Assembly: GCA_020633235.1 (NCBI GenBank)
Contig: JACKEA010000004.1
Coordinates: 496,001 to 560,000, forward strand
Length of the DNA: 64,000 bases
From: Polyangiaceae bacterium
GTDB taxonomy: Bacteria; Myxococcota_A; Polyangia; Polyangiales; Polyangiaceae
Direction: 5' to 3'
Notes under the pieces: model-generated
Seen by the model: only the letters and a program-made list of their open reading frames with translations
Told to the model about the DNA's origin: nothing
Databases searched by the model: none
In this document: piece by piece, positions 55,461 to 63,371 of the stretch
Layout of the letters: the number at the start of each line of letters is the position of its first letter
Numbering within the stretch: position 1 is the stretch's first letter
Position numbers and translations under genes: made by a program

Positions 55461-55657
55461 TTGCGCCGGCGTTGTTTCTTGTAGTCGTAGCCGGCATCGA
55501 CATCCACCTTGCCGAACAGCTCGACGATCCGCCCTTGCTGACGTCGTTGAATGTACTCGCGGAGTGCCTCCGTGACGGTTGCCTTCTTGGTCGCGTGACC
55601 GCCGACGCGAAGAGCCTCTTCCAAGAGCCCTTCGTCAATTGCCAGGTTCGTGGCCAT
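55457..55657 (-). CDS. vapB: VapB-type antitoxin
   Basis: A 66-aa antitoxin: MATNLAIDEGLLEEALR is a ribbon-helix-helix-like DNA-binding start (VapB/DUF2191 type) with KKATVTEALREYIQRR as the second helix. A charged C-terminal toxin-neutralising tail (GYDYKKQRRRK) follows. It binds and represses its own promoter with VapC, consistent with the palindrome overlapping its start codon. The ATG at 55657 is preferred; an in-frame start at 55681 would put the operator inside the gene. Confidence 0.9.
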   Translation of the reverse strand: MATNLAIDEGLLEEALRVGGHATKKATVTEALREYIQRRQQGRIVELFGKVDVDAGYDYKKQRRRK

Positions 55658-55685
55658 GTGTAGAAGTCTACACATGAGCATGTGT
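55655..55685 (-). promoter_or_regulatory. Palindromic operator of vapBC
   Basis: CATGTGTAGA (55655-55664) and TCTACACATG (55667-55676) are perfect 10-bp inverted arms separated by 2 bp, overlapping the vapB start. A third half-site CATGTGT follows at 55679-55685. This is the arrangement expected for ribbon-helix-helix antitoxin autorepression. Confidence 0.8.
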
Positions 55686-55708
55686 GACGCAAGTGCGGCC
55701 AGCCAGAG

Positions 55709-56375
55709 CTACTGGCATTGGGTCGCGCACGACGAAGAGCGGCAGCTCAGATACGGCTCCGCCGTTGCGTACCCTTTGGGGTAGTTGCCATAGCAGCCTT
55801 GCACGCAGTCTTGGTCCGTGCAGGCCTTGATGCAGTACGCGAGGGCTTGGCCACCATCCGGGTCCGATGCCATTGCTTTGAGCTCGCTGCAGCAGTTCGT
55901 CTTTTCGCAGCTGTCGCACGGGGTATCGACGGAGAAGTGCTCGCAAGCAGAGCACACGCCCCAGGCCAGGAGCGTCGAGCTGCAGTCGTAGAGGGCGACC
56001 TCTGCGTGGCCGCTCGGATCGCAGGTAACCGTCCCGGAGTTGTCACACTGCTTCAGGGCGGCGAACTCGGATTGACATGACGTGAGACCCGCGAAATCGC
56101 TCTCGCAGTCCGAGGTGCACGTGGCCTCGTCCTTTTCGTTCGGAAGCAATGTGGGCGCAAGCAGCGGCGCAGCCCGAGGTCGAGGCATCGGCGGTGCCGC
56201 TGCTGCCGGCAGTGCCACTGCTGCCGGCGGTGCCACTGCTGCCGGCGGTGCCACTGCTGCCGGCGGTGCCACCGCCTCCGTTCCCGTCACTGCTGGTGAT
56301 GCCACCGCAACCGAGAGCCAAGGAAAATGTGGCACTCGCAATCACCATGGCGTGGGTCGCTACGCTGTTTCGCAT
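55709..56375 (-). pseudogene. Frameshifted Cys-rich lipoprotein gene
   Basis: The first frame (start 56375) encodes MRNSVATHAMVIASATFSLA with lipobox ALGCGG, an SGTAGS-type repeat linker and SGCAAACAH. The expected Cys-rich continuation (LLPNEKDEATCTSDCESDFA, CSACEHFSV, CDSCEKTNCC) is in the next frame. A single-base indel around 56110-56170 therefore separates the signal peptide from the mature domain. It could be a real inactivation or a sequencing error; restored, it would be a lipoprotein of about 220 aa with about 18 Cys. The 18-bp repeat tract nearby may promote slippage. Confidence 0.75.
56194..56265 (-). repeat. Four tandem 18-bp repeats
   Basis: Units beginning at 56194, 56212, 56230 and 56248 (GGTGCCACTGCTGCCGGC with one or two changes) encode the AGSSGT linker repeat of the frameshifted lipoprotein. 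The DNA-level conservation suggests slippage. Confidence 0.9.
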
Positions 56376-56474
56376 CCATCACCTCCCCGAGTGATGAGCA
56401 GCTTAGCGCCGTTCGGGACGTTCGACCACGCGAGATGGGGTGGGCGTGCCCAGGGATGCGCTGAGCGCCCGCGA

Positions 56475-56545
56475 GGTTCCGCGGCGCAGCGACAAGAATC
56501 GGACCCAGCGTCAGTTCTTGTCGAGCAGGCCGCGGACCGCCCTAT
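56475..56545 (-). repeat. Dispersed palindromic repeat, full copy H
   Basis: GGTTCCGCGG (56476-56485), then the perfect arms CGACAAGAA (56490-56498) and TTCTTGTCG (56515-56523), and on the far side a matching CCGCGGACC. The whole forms a hairpin of about 24-bp imperfect arms. It sits in the 240-bp gap between two divergent genes, the only copy not 3' of a gene. A separate small palindrome (TTGTCG-T-CGACAA) is at 56574-56586. Confidence 0.8.
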
Positions 56546-56615
56546 GGGGCGAGCGAGGGCCGCGCGCCGCGATTTGTCGTCGACAAGCGTCACGTTGTTC
56601 GGGTAGAGGGCGATC

Positions 56616-57398
56616 ATGCGCCATGCCGGGGTTGGGGTTGGGGTTGCAACATGGTTGATCAGCTTGGCAAGCGCCGGGCAGATGCCACCGGCGGAGACCG
56701 ATCCAGCGCCGCCGACCGCTGCGCCAAGAGAAGCGCCGCCGGCGGAAGCGCCGCCAGACCAAGCCCCGGAGACACCAGAACCCGTGGAAGAACAGCCCAC
56801 GGCGGCACCACCACCTGTCCCCGCGGAAGAGCAACCCGTGCCCTTCGACACCTCCGCGGCGTGGGGGCCGTCGACGGCGAATGCGGCTCTGGCGCCACCC
56901 TACGAAGTTGGAAGTACGGCTAGCGCGGGCGGCGAGCGCACGAGCAGCGTCGCAGTGTTGGTGAACCCCGCTGGGATACTGCTCCACACGCTCACGTTCG
57001 ACGTTGGCGTCGCCGTTTCCAACAAGGTCGCTCTGATCGGTACCGGAACCGTGTTCCTGGGTGACTTTTCAGGCGGTGGCGGCGGCGTCGGTGTGCAGTA
57101 CTTTCCTGCTCCACGCCGCACATTTCATGGATTTTTCATGATGCCGAGTCTGCGCTACTGGAGCGTGTCCACGGAGATCACGACCACTGATTCCGCGGGT
57201 GAAACGGTGACCAAGGACGCCGACGCATCGCTGGTCGCAGTGGGCTGCTTGTTCGGCTATCAGTTCAATTGGGGCTTCGCGCTACGCCTGGGCGGCGGCG
57301 CCTACTACGCCGCCGCGACAGCCGAATCCGAAGGCTACGAAGCGGACTTTGCCGGCTTCGTACCGGCCTTGGAAATCGCTCTGGGCGCGGCGTTCTAG
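56616..57398 (+). CDS. Outer-membrane beta-barrel-like protein with Pro/Glu linker
   Basis: A 260-aa exported protein. The N-terminal hydrophobic segment (VGVATWLISLASAG) is followed by a roughly 50-residue Pro/Ala/Glu linker (PPAEAPPDQAPETPEPVEE). Alternating strands follow (LHTLTFDVGVAVSNKVALIG, FHGFFMMPSLRYWSVSTEIT, FNWGFALRLGGGAYYAA, FVPALEIALGAAF) that look like a small barrel ending in Phe, a usual barrel-assembly signal. No family is assigned. It converges with a lipoprotein gene, overlapping its stop by 4 nt. Confidence 0.7.
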   Translation: MRHAGVGVGVATWLISLASAGQMPPAETDPAPPTAAPREAPPAEAPPDQAPETPEPVEEQPTAAPPPVPAEEQPVPFDTSAAWGPSTANAALAPPYEVGSTASAGGERTSSVAVLVNPAGILLHTLTFDVGVAVSNKVALIGTGTVFLGDFSGGGGGVGVQYFPAPRRTFHGFFMMPSLRYWSVSTEITTTDSAGETVTKDADASLVAVGCLFGYQFNWGFALRLGGGAYYAAATAESEGYEADFAGFVPALEIALGAAF

Positions 57399-58414
57399 CC
57401 GTCCGATGGCGCCGCCACACCGGCATCTGGAGCTGGGTCGGTGGGGGGCGCGCCGCCATCAAGAGTCTCCGGGGAGCTGCTCGGCTCAGGCGGGGTCACG
57501 GGCGGCTGCGGTGGCGGCGCCGGCGTCGGCGCGGGAATGGGCTCTACGCTCTCGGCCACGGACTCGGGATCCTCGGGAATGTAGACGAACGGCGCAAACC
57601 GAACCTTGTCGACGAACGCTTGAAACTCGTCCCGATGTTCGTCGAACTTCTCTGCGCGCGCTGCGTAGCCGATGACCACGAGAGCCGTGCGGTGCACCAG
57701 GTAGCTGAGACTCTGTCCCGGAACCGCCGTGGCCGGCCAAGGGAAAGTCGGCGGGTTGTGGGACTTGTAGCGCTGGAGATGTCCGATCTTCGCCAGCACG
57801 ACGCGCGATCGAATCAAACGCTGCTTCGGATCCGCCGCCAACCGCGCAGTGTCGGCCATCTCGTAGTCGCCGGAGATTGCGGGAAACCCGGCCACTGCCG
57901 CGAGCTTTCGCTCCACCAAGAACGCCGTGTAGACGCGCCCGGCAGGGGGAGCCGACGTGAACAGAGACGCTTGAGCCAGAGGTTTTGCGCCAGCCAAGCC
58001 TTCCCCGAACTTGTCGAGCAGCGAGGAGAGATCCATCCGCGCAGCGCTCGGGAGCATGGGGTGCACCTTGAGCCAGATGACGGACCCGTCCCTCAGGTTC
58101 GAGAGCTTCAGATCCGAGACGCGCTCACGGAGGTGCTCGTCAGAGCCGATTTGCCCATCGCCGTTCAAGTCGAGGTCGCGCACCGTCTCGTACTCTGCAC
58201 CCCCCTTTGGCTCCCAGTTGCCTCCCTTGGCAACCCAGTCGTCGACGCGCCAATCCGCGCCGACGAACTGGCCCCCCGTGGCCAACGCCATGACCCCATA
58301 GGACGTTTGGCTGAAGCCGTTGGCATCGACGACCGACGACTGCGTTGGGTGCGCGCAACCCGACAGCGCAAAGCACGAGACGATCCCCACCACACCACTC
58401 ATGAACCTTGCCAT
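57395..58414 (-). CDS. Lipoprotein with an EF-hand calcium loop
   Basis: A 339-aa predicted lipoprotein (signal GIVSCFALSGC). DLNGDGQIGSDE near residues 82-93 is a complete 12-residue EF-hand loop, so Ca binding is likely. The middle region (DLKLSNLRDGSVIWLKVHPM, RVVLAKIGHLQRYKSHNPPT) is unassigned, and the C-terminus is a Pro-rich tail (PAPTPAPPPQPPVTPPEP). ATG 58414 gives the lipobox. It lies downstream of the bcr operon on the same strand, separated by repeat I. Confidence 0.78.
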   Translation of the reverse strand: MARFMSGVVGIVSCFALSGCAHPTQSSVVDANGFSQTSYGVMALATGGQFVGADWRVDDWVAKGGNWEPKGGAEYETVRDLDLNGDGQIGSDEHLRERVSDLKLSNLRDGSVIWLKVHPMLPSAARMDLSSLLDKFGEGLAGAKPLAQASLFTSAPPAGRVYTAFLVERKLAAVAGFPAISGDYEMADTARLAADPKQRLIRSRVVLAKIGHLQRYKSHNPPTFPWPATAVPGQSLSYLVHRTALVVIGYAARAEKFDEHRDEFQAFVDKVRFAPFVYIPEDPESVAESVEPIPAPTPAPPPQPPVTPPEPSSSPETLDGGAPPTDPAPDAGVAAPSDG

Positions 58415-58473
58415 CAAGGCCGAGTCTACAACGTATTTGGGGTTCTGCGCAGGCGCCAAGATCCGTCGCACCA

Positions 58474-58524
58474 CGCGTGGTTCCGCGGCGGACCAACCAA
58501 CAAACGGATCAGAGCTGGGCGACG
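58474..58524 (-). repeat. Dispersed palindromic repeat, copy I, overlapping bcrD 3' end
   Basis: GTGGTTCCGCGGCGGACCAA at 58474-58493 continues into the bcrD stop and last five codons. The same about 50-bp unit occurs at 45679-45728 (copy F), where no bcrD exists, so the stop and tail of bcrD belong to the repeat unit. Confidence 0.75.
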
Positions 58525-59405
58525 GGGGCGGCGAGATCCTTGCCGCGGCGCTTCAGTTGCTCGTGGCGATAGGCGCCGAGGAGCGCGGCGCCGATGGCGC
58601 CGGCGAGGACGCCGCTCGGGTGCGTGGCCACGTTCACCTCCGCGGGGCGCTTGCCGGCGGGGCGCTTCTTGTTCTTCTCGTCCGAGAGGATCTTCTCGAC
58701 GGCGGCCACCAGGCCCTCGTCTTGCGAGAGGCCGCCGGTGAGCAGCACGGTGCCTTCGGCGCCTACGGAGCGCACCAGCTGCACCAAGCGGCCGGCGATG
58801 CTCAGGTGGATGCCGCGTAGGATGTCGGAGGTCGAGATGCCGCGGGCCACCATGTTGATCACGTCGGTTTCGGCGAGCACGGCGCAAATGCTGGATACCT
58901 TTTCGGGGCTTTCGCTCACCTTGGAGAGGCGGCCGACGTCGTCCAGGGGCACGCCCAGGTAGCGGGCGATGTTCTCGAGGAACTGGCCGCTGCCACTGGC
59001 GCACTGGCTGGTCATGCGGTGGCCGAGCACGCGGCCTTCGTCGTTCATCTTCAGGCCGCGGGCGTGCAGACCGCCGATGTCCAACGCGGCACGGGCTTCC
59101 GGGCACAGGAACAGCGCGCCGCGGGCGTGCGTGGTCATGCTGTAGAAGTGGCCGGTGCGGAAGTGCACGCTGTCGCCATCTCCGGTGCTGGCCACGTAGT
59201 CGAAGCTCTTCGGGTCCACGTCGGCCTCGTGGCAGGCCGCTTCGAAGGCGGCGTCCACCACGTCCATCACCTTGCGGCGGCGGATGCGCTGCACGGAGCT
59301 CGCCAACAGGCGCGCGTCTTTGCCGGCTTTGCTCGCCAAGATGGCGACCTTCACGGCGCTGGCGCCGGGATCCACGCCGGCGGTGATGTGCTCTCCGTTC
59401 TTCAT
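58509..59405 (-). CDS. bcrD: Benzoyl-CoA reductase, BcrD/BadG-type ATPase subunit
   Basis: One of the two ASKHA-type activator subunits that bind ATP and transfer electrons to the catalytic BcrBC subunits. 298 aa; ITAGVDPGASAVKVAILA is the phosphate-1 loop, LDIGGLHARGLK the second. MTSQCASGSGQFLENIARYL and VSSICAVLAETDVINMV supply the two Cys that ligate half of the shared [4Fe-4S] cluster. GTVLLTGGLSQDEGL is the adenosine motif. The start overlaps the bcrA stop by 4 nt. The last codons overlap a dispersed repeat. Confidence 0.92.
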   Translation of the reverse strand: MKNGEHITAGVDPGASAVKVAILASKAGKDARLLASSVQRIRRRKVMDVVDAAFEAACHEADVDPKSFDYVASTGDGDSVHFRTGHFYSMTTHARGALFLCPEARAALDIGGLHARGLKMNDEGRVLGHRMTSQCASGSGQFLENIARYLGVPLDDVGRLSKVSESPEKVSSICAVLAETDVINMVARGISTSDILRGIHLSIAGRLVQLVRSVGAEGTVLLTGGLSQDEGLVAAVEKILSDEKNKKRPAGKRPAEVNVATHPSGVLAGAIGAALLGAYRHEQLKRRGKDLAAPVAQL

Positions 59406-60751
59406 GACACGGCTCCCTGTACTTGAGCTTCCACGAAGGTGGGCAGCACGGCGGGCCGCCCGGCATTCACGTCGTCCAGCGCGAACATGGCAGCACCCAG
59501 CGCGCCCATGTAGATGGAGTCCGGATGTGCGTTCAGCGTGAGATGGTTGCCGTAGTTCTCGTCCACCAGCTCGCGCAGCACGCGGGTGGCCATGGGGTTT
59601 TTGCAGACGCCGCCGGTGAAGGTGAACTCCTCGAACACGCCGCCGGAGCGCGCCAGCAGGCTCATCGCCCGCAGCATGATGGAGCGGTGCAGGCCCGCCA
59701 GGATGTCCTCGCGACGCTCGCCCAGACCCAGCCGCTCACGGAGCTCCGCGCCCGCGAACACGGTGCAGGTGCTGTTCACCTTCACCACGCGCTGGGCGCC
59801 CAGAGCCAGGGGCCCGAGCTCGTGCAGGCCCAGGTTCAGCTCGTCGGCGATGTAGCCGAGGTAACGGCCGCAGCCGGCGGCGCAGCGATCGTTCATCTGG
59901 AAGGAGGTGACGACGCCCTTGTCGTCCACCTGAATGGCCTTGGTGTCCTGGCCACCGATGTCGAGCACCGTGCGCGTTCCGGGGAACACGTTGTGCGCGC
60001 CGCGGCCGTGGCACAAGATCTCGCTCTTCACCGCTTGCTTGGGGAACGGCAGCGTTTGCCGCCCGTAGCCGGTGCCCACGAAGGACACTTCCTCGATGCG
60101 GGTGTCGGCGGCGACGTCCACCGCGCTCAGGACCGCCTCGCGGGCGCTGTCGTTCCCGGTCACGCGCTTCGCGGCGCGCCGCAGCAGATCGCCGAAGCTC
60201 CGCGCTTCGCGTCGCGTTTCCACCTCCAAGATGGCGCGATCGAACAGACCCGTCACGCGCTCGTAGGACAAGCCGCGCTCCGCGGCCACGCGCTCCGCCT
60301 GAGCCATGAAGCCCGCCGCGGCGAGATCGCGGAAGAAGTCGCTCTTACGGCCACCGCCACCGAACAGGCTGGGCGCTTCCTTCTTCATCGCGTCGACGAC
60401 CTCGTCCACCGCGGGCGCCAGCGCGTCGCGATCGCCGATGTACGTGAGCATGCGGAGCACCCGACTCAGCTCTTCGTGCAGCTCGCCCAGCTGGTCGAGG
60501 TACAGCTCCAGACGAAAGGCGTCCAAGAGCTCGTCGCGGCGCTTCTTCGCGTCCCCCGCCATCTTGGCCAGGGCGCGCTCCAGCAAGGTGAAGCGCACGT
60601 TCACGAGGCCTTCGTCCCGCGCCACGGCGCAGGCCACCTCGTAGTTGCTGCGGCTGTTGGTGATGCCGCGGCCCACGATCTCGCCGGCTTCGTCCAGAAG
60701 CACGGCCTTCGTGGTGGTGGAGCCCAAGTCGATGCCGACTACGACCTTCAT
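59402..60751 (-). CDS. bcrA: Benzoyl-CoA reductase, BcrA/BadF-type ATPase subunit
   Basis: The larger ATPase subunit (449 aa). MKVVVGIDLGSTTTKAVLLD is the ATP phosphate-1 motif; RTVLDIGGQDTKAIQVDDKG phosphate-2. MNDRCAAGCGRYLGYIADEL and STCTVFAGAELRERLGLG carry the [4Fe-4S] cysteines, matching BcrD so the cluster bridges the heterodimer. FTFTGGVCKNP is the adenosine motif. Residues about 60-180 form the insertion typical of BcrA/BadF rather than of 2-hydroxyacyl-CoA dehydratase activators. It overlaps bcrB by 4 nt (ATGA). Confidence 0.94.
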   Translation of the reverse strand: MKVVVGIDLGSTTTKAVLLDEAGEIVGRGITNSRSNYEVACAVARDEGLVNVRFTLLERALAKMAGDAKKRRDELLDAFRLELYLDQLGELHEELSRVLRMLTYIGDRDALAPAVDEVVDAMKKEAPSLFGGGGRKSDFFRDLAAAGFMAQAERVAAERGLSYERVTGLFDRAILEVETRREARSFGDLLRRAAKRVTGNDSAREAVLSAVDVAADTRIEEVSFVGTGYGRQTLPFPKQAVKSEILCHGRGAHNVFPGTRTVLDIGGQDTKAIQVDDKGVVTSFQMNDRCAAGCGRYLGYIADELNLGLHELGPLALGAQRVVKVNSTCTVFAGAELRERLGLGERREDILAGLHRSIMLRAMSLLARSGGVFEEFTFTGGVCKNPMATRVLRELVDENYGNHLTLNAHPDSIYMGALGAAMFALDDVNAGRPAVLPTFVEAQVQGAVS

Positions 60752-62058
60752 GCCGAAGCCCTCCCCTTGCGGGCGTCCAACATCTGCATGTAGCTCTGCA
60801 GACGGTTCTCGATGTTGGCCTTGCCGAAGTAGCGCGGGTCCACCAAGTCCGACTCGATGAAGCCGCCGGGCACGCCGGTGCGCTTCTCCAGCTCGCGCAG
60901 GATCAGGAGCTGCCCTGCGGAGAAGGAGTTGCAGCTCTTCACGCTGTTGATCAGGAAGCCGTCGGCCTTGTACTCGGTGATGTACTTCTCGAGCAGCTTG
61001 GTGCGGCTGGGCAGGCCCAGGTTCGTGTAGCAACCCAGGCAGTAGTCCGCGAGGCTCTCCAAGGGGTTTGCCGGATCGTGGCGGAAGCCAGTGTCGTACA
61101 GGCCGCCCACGCGCGTGTAGGTGCTGGCCACCACCGTGGCACCCTCGCGGCTGAACATGCGCCAGAAGTCGAAGAAGTTGGTCCAGTTCGGCGGACCTTC
61201 CACCACGATGCGGAACTTCTCTTCGCCCGCCTCGCCGTCCGGCGTGATGGGGCCGAGGTTCTTCTTCATGCGCTCCTCCACCTCGGAGCGGAGGAGCTTG
61301 TAGTAATCCACTGCGTCTTCCGTGCCGCGGAAGGCGCTGAAGATGGGCCCGATGTAGTACACGCCGCCGAAGTACCCATCGATGGGCGAGGGCGTGTGCT
61401 TGGCGCTCTCCCACACCGCCACCAGGTCGTCTTCCGCTTGCTTGGAGAGGGCGAGCCGGCGGGCCAGCTCTTCGCGATCCAGCTTCTTGCCGGCCACCTT
61501 CTCGAGCGCGGGGATTACCTCGCGCTCGAGCTGATCCACCACGTACTTCCGCATCTCGTCGGTGATCACGCCGTCCGGCTGGTACGGCACGTGGAGCATG
61601 ACCACGGGGCATTTGTACTCTTCACGCAGCAGCTCGAACCACTTCATGAAGGTGAAGCAGCCGGTGTAGCTGAGCAGCAACAGATCCGGCTCCGGCAGCT
61701 TGGTGCCCGTGGGCCCGATGTTGCCGTTCTTCATCATGCCGATGTCGCACTTCACGTAGGTGCACACGTCCTCGGAGTGGCCGGCCTTCTCTGCGTCCGC
61801 GATGAAACCGCCGCTCTTCTTGCGCATGCCCGACTGCAGCGCGTTGATCTCCGGCAGCACGGGCAGCAGATCCAGGCTGCGGATCAGCTCCGTGAGGTTA
61901 CCGGGCACGAAGGTGTACACCACCTTCTTGCCATCGGCCTTGGCCGTCGCGAGCTTGTCGAAGTGATCGCCGATCATCTGCTTCTGGCGAAGCTGGCTGT
62001 CGTCCTTGGCGGCTTCGTCTTCCGCCGGCGTGCGGGTCACTACCTGTGATTGAGTCAT
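60748..62058 (-). CDS. bcrB: Benzoyl-CoA reductase, BcrB/BadE catalytic subunit
   Basis: A 436-aa member of the HgdB/2-hydroxyacyl-CoA dehydratase D family; with BcrC it binds benzoyl-CoA and reduces the ring to cyclohexa-1,5-diene-1-carbonyl-CoA. Conserved features: KVVYTFVPGNLTELIRSLDL, DVCTYVKCDIGMM, LLLLSYTGCFTFMKWFELL, VVMLHVPYQPDG and FLINSVKSCNSFSAGQLLIL, whose cysteines ligate a [4Fe-4S] cluster. The length is close to the Thauera/Rhodopseudomonas enzymes. It is coupled to bcrC by a 4-nt overlap. Confidence 0.94.
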   Translation of the reverse strand: MTQSQVVTRTPAEDEAAKDDSQLRQKQMIGDHFDKLATAKADGKKVVYTFVPGNLTELIRSLDLLPVLPEINALQSGMRKKSGGFIADAEKAGHSEDVCTYVKCDIGMMKNGNIGPTGTKLPEPDLLLLSYTGCFTFMKWFELLREEYKCPVVMLHVPYQPDGVITDEMRKYVVDQLEREVIPALEKVAGKKLDREELARRLALSKQAEDDLVAVWESAKHTPSPIDGYFGGVYYIGPIFSAFRGTEDAVDYYKLLRSEVEERMKKNLGPITPDGEAGEEKFRIVVEGPPNWTNFFDFWRMFSREGATVVASTYTRVGGLYDTGFRHDPANPLESLADYCLGCYTNLGLPSRTKLLEKYITEYKADGFLINSVKSCNSFSAGQLLILRELEKRTGVPGGFIESDLVDPRYFGKANIENRLQSYMQMLDARKGRASA

Positions 62059-63257
62059 GCTGCGCTCCCCCAGAGCTTCACCGCGTCCGAGAAGGCCCCG
62101 GCCTGCTCGCGGATCACCTGGAATTGGCCCGTGTTTTCACTGAACTTGAGACTGGTGTGGGGGATCTTCGCGCGGTCCAAGGCGCTCTCCAGCATGGGCT
62201 GGTCGAGCAGTGCGGGATCACAGAAGGAAGCCGCCGCGAAGATCACGCCTTCGGCCTTGGCCTGCTTCACGCACTCGATCAGCGCGGCGCCCTTTTCCTC
62301 TTCGCCGATGTAGCGCGAAGCAGTGGCGGTGCCGCGGCGCAGGTACGCGAGCGCCAGGCTCTCCAGCGGGTCCTGCTCAGCGGGCGTCTCGATGGCACCC
62401 TCGATGAAGCGCAAACCGAGCTGGAAATCGTCGTCCACGATGTCGCAGCCGGCGGCCTCCAGCGTCTTGATCAGACCCAGCGGCGGCTGCTCGCAGAAGG
62501 AGCCGCGCACCACCACGCGAACGTTGTCGTACACCCGCGTCTGGCGATCCTTCACCGCGCTGGTGAACTCGCGAACGAGCGCCTCGTGGTCCTTCGCCAG
62601 CATCATGCTGCCGGCGCGAGCGATGAGATACGCCTCCGATGCGCGCACGCGCCACGGCTCTTCGCGCCTGAGGGCGTCCAGCTCCTCCAGCGCCGCGCGC
62701 CGAGCGTTCTCTTCCGCGATGGCCGTGCGCAGGCGATCCGCGTCCAGCGGCTTCGCGCCGCGCTTCTCGAGCTCGCCGGCGATGCGCCTGAGGTCCTGGG
62801 CATAGAAGCGACCGCCCACTTCGGGGTCGAAGTTCTGCGGCAGATCCAGATACGCGGCGTAGCGATCCGGAAACAGCATCGCCCACATGCCGCCCAGGTT
62901 TCGGATCACGTCACAGATGGACGGGAACACCATCGCGTCCATCACGTCCAAGCGGCCGGACAGCGCCATCTCCACCACGCTGCGGGGGATGTGGCAGATG
63001 TAACTCTGGAAGTAGGAGTCGCCGCGGATGATGTCGAGCTGGTCGCCGCCACCGAACACGCCCACGGGAAGCGCGCCCATGGCCTCGAACAGCGGTCGGG
63101 GCGTGTAGATGGGCAACGTGCCCACCGCCAGCGCTCCGGGGTTCTTCTCCTTCCAGCTCTTCACTGCGCCGAACGAGAGATCGTCGACCAGCTCACGCGC
63201 ACGTTCGAGGATCGCGCCGGCGGGATCCTGCTCTGTGGCGACCTGTGCCTCGGTCAT
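62055..63257 (-). CDS. bcrC: Benzoyl-CoA reductase, BcrC/BadD catalytic subunit
   Basis: First gene of the operon, 400 aa, the second catalytic subunit. LAVGTLPIYTPRPLFEAMGA, GGGDQLDIIRGDSYFQSYIC, MVFPSICDVIRNLGGMW, VVVRGSFCEQPPLGLIKTLE and ASRYIGEEEKGAALIECVK are typical BcrC blocks, with Cys ligands for its own cluster. A strong GAGGAGG ribosome-binding site lies 6 bp before ATG 63257. Electron donor (ferredoxin) and downstream dienoyl-CoA hydratase genes (dch, had, oah) are not in the window. Confidence 0.94.
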   Translation of the reverse strand: MTEAQVATEQDPAGAILERARELVDDLSFGAVKSWKEKNPGALAVGTLPIYTPRPLFEAMGALPVGVFGGGDQLDIIRGDSYFQSYICHIPRSVVEMALSGRLDVMDAMVFPSICDVIRNLGGMWAMLFPDRYAAYLDLPQNFDPEVGGRFYAQDLRRIAGELEKRGAKPLDADRLRTAIAEENARRAALEELDALRREEPWRVRASEAYLIARAGSMMLAKDHEALVREFTSAVKDRQTRVYDNVRVVVRGSFCEQPPLGLIKTLEAAGCDIVDDDFQLGLRFIEGAIETPAEQDPLESLALAYLRRGTATASRYIGEEEKGAALIECVKQAKAEGVIFAAASFCDPALLDQPMLESALDRAKIPHTSLKFSENTGQFQVIREQAGAFSDAVKLWGSAA

Positions 63258-63270
63258 CCTGGGCCTCCTC

Positions 63271-63307
63271 GCGGCGAGGTGCTCGCCGCCTATGCACGAA
63301 CGTTCGT
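63271..63307 (-). promoter_or_regulatory. Operator-like palindrome and 5'-UTR hairpin upstream of bcrC
   Basis: ACGAACGTTCGT (63296-63307) is a perfect 12-bp palindrome of the type bound by TetR-family repressors. Between it and the bcrC start, GCGGCGAG (63271-63278) and CTCGCCGC (63282-63289) form a perfect 8-bp hairpin with a 3-nt loop. Induction by an aromatic acyl-CoA would be logical; no regulator gene is adjacent. Confidence 0.6.
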
Positions 63308-63371
63308 ACGGGTCGGAAACTCAGGAAATGAGTGGAGTCATGTTCTCGGAACTATTGGATATCGCCTCCGA

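Noticed and set aside
63308..63371. Possible -35/-10 promoter boxes for the bcr operon
   Set aside because: TTCCGA and GCATAG are 17 bp apart around the palindrome but match the consensus poorly; not called.
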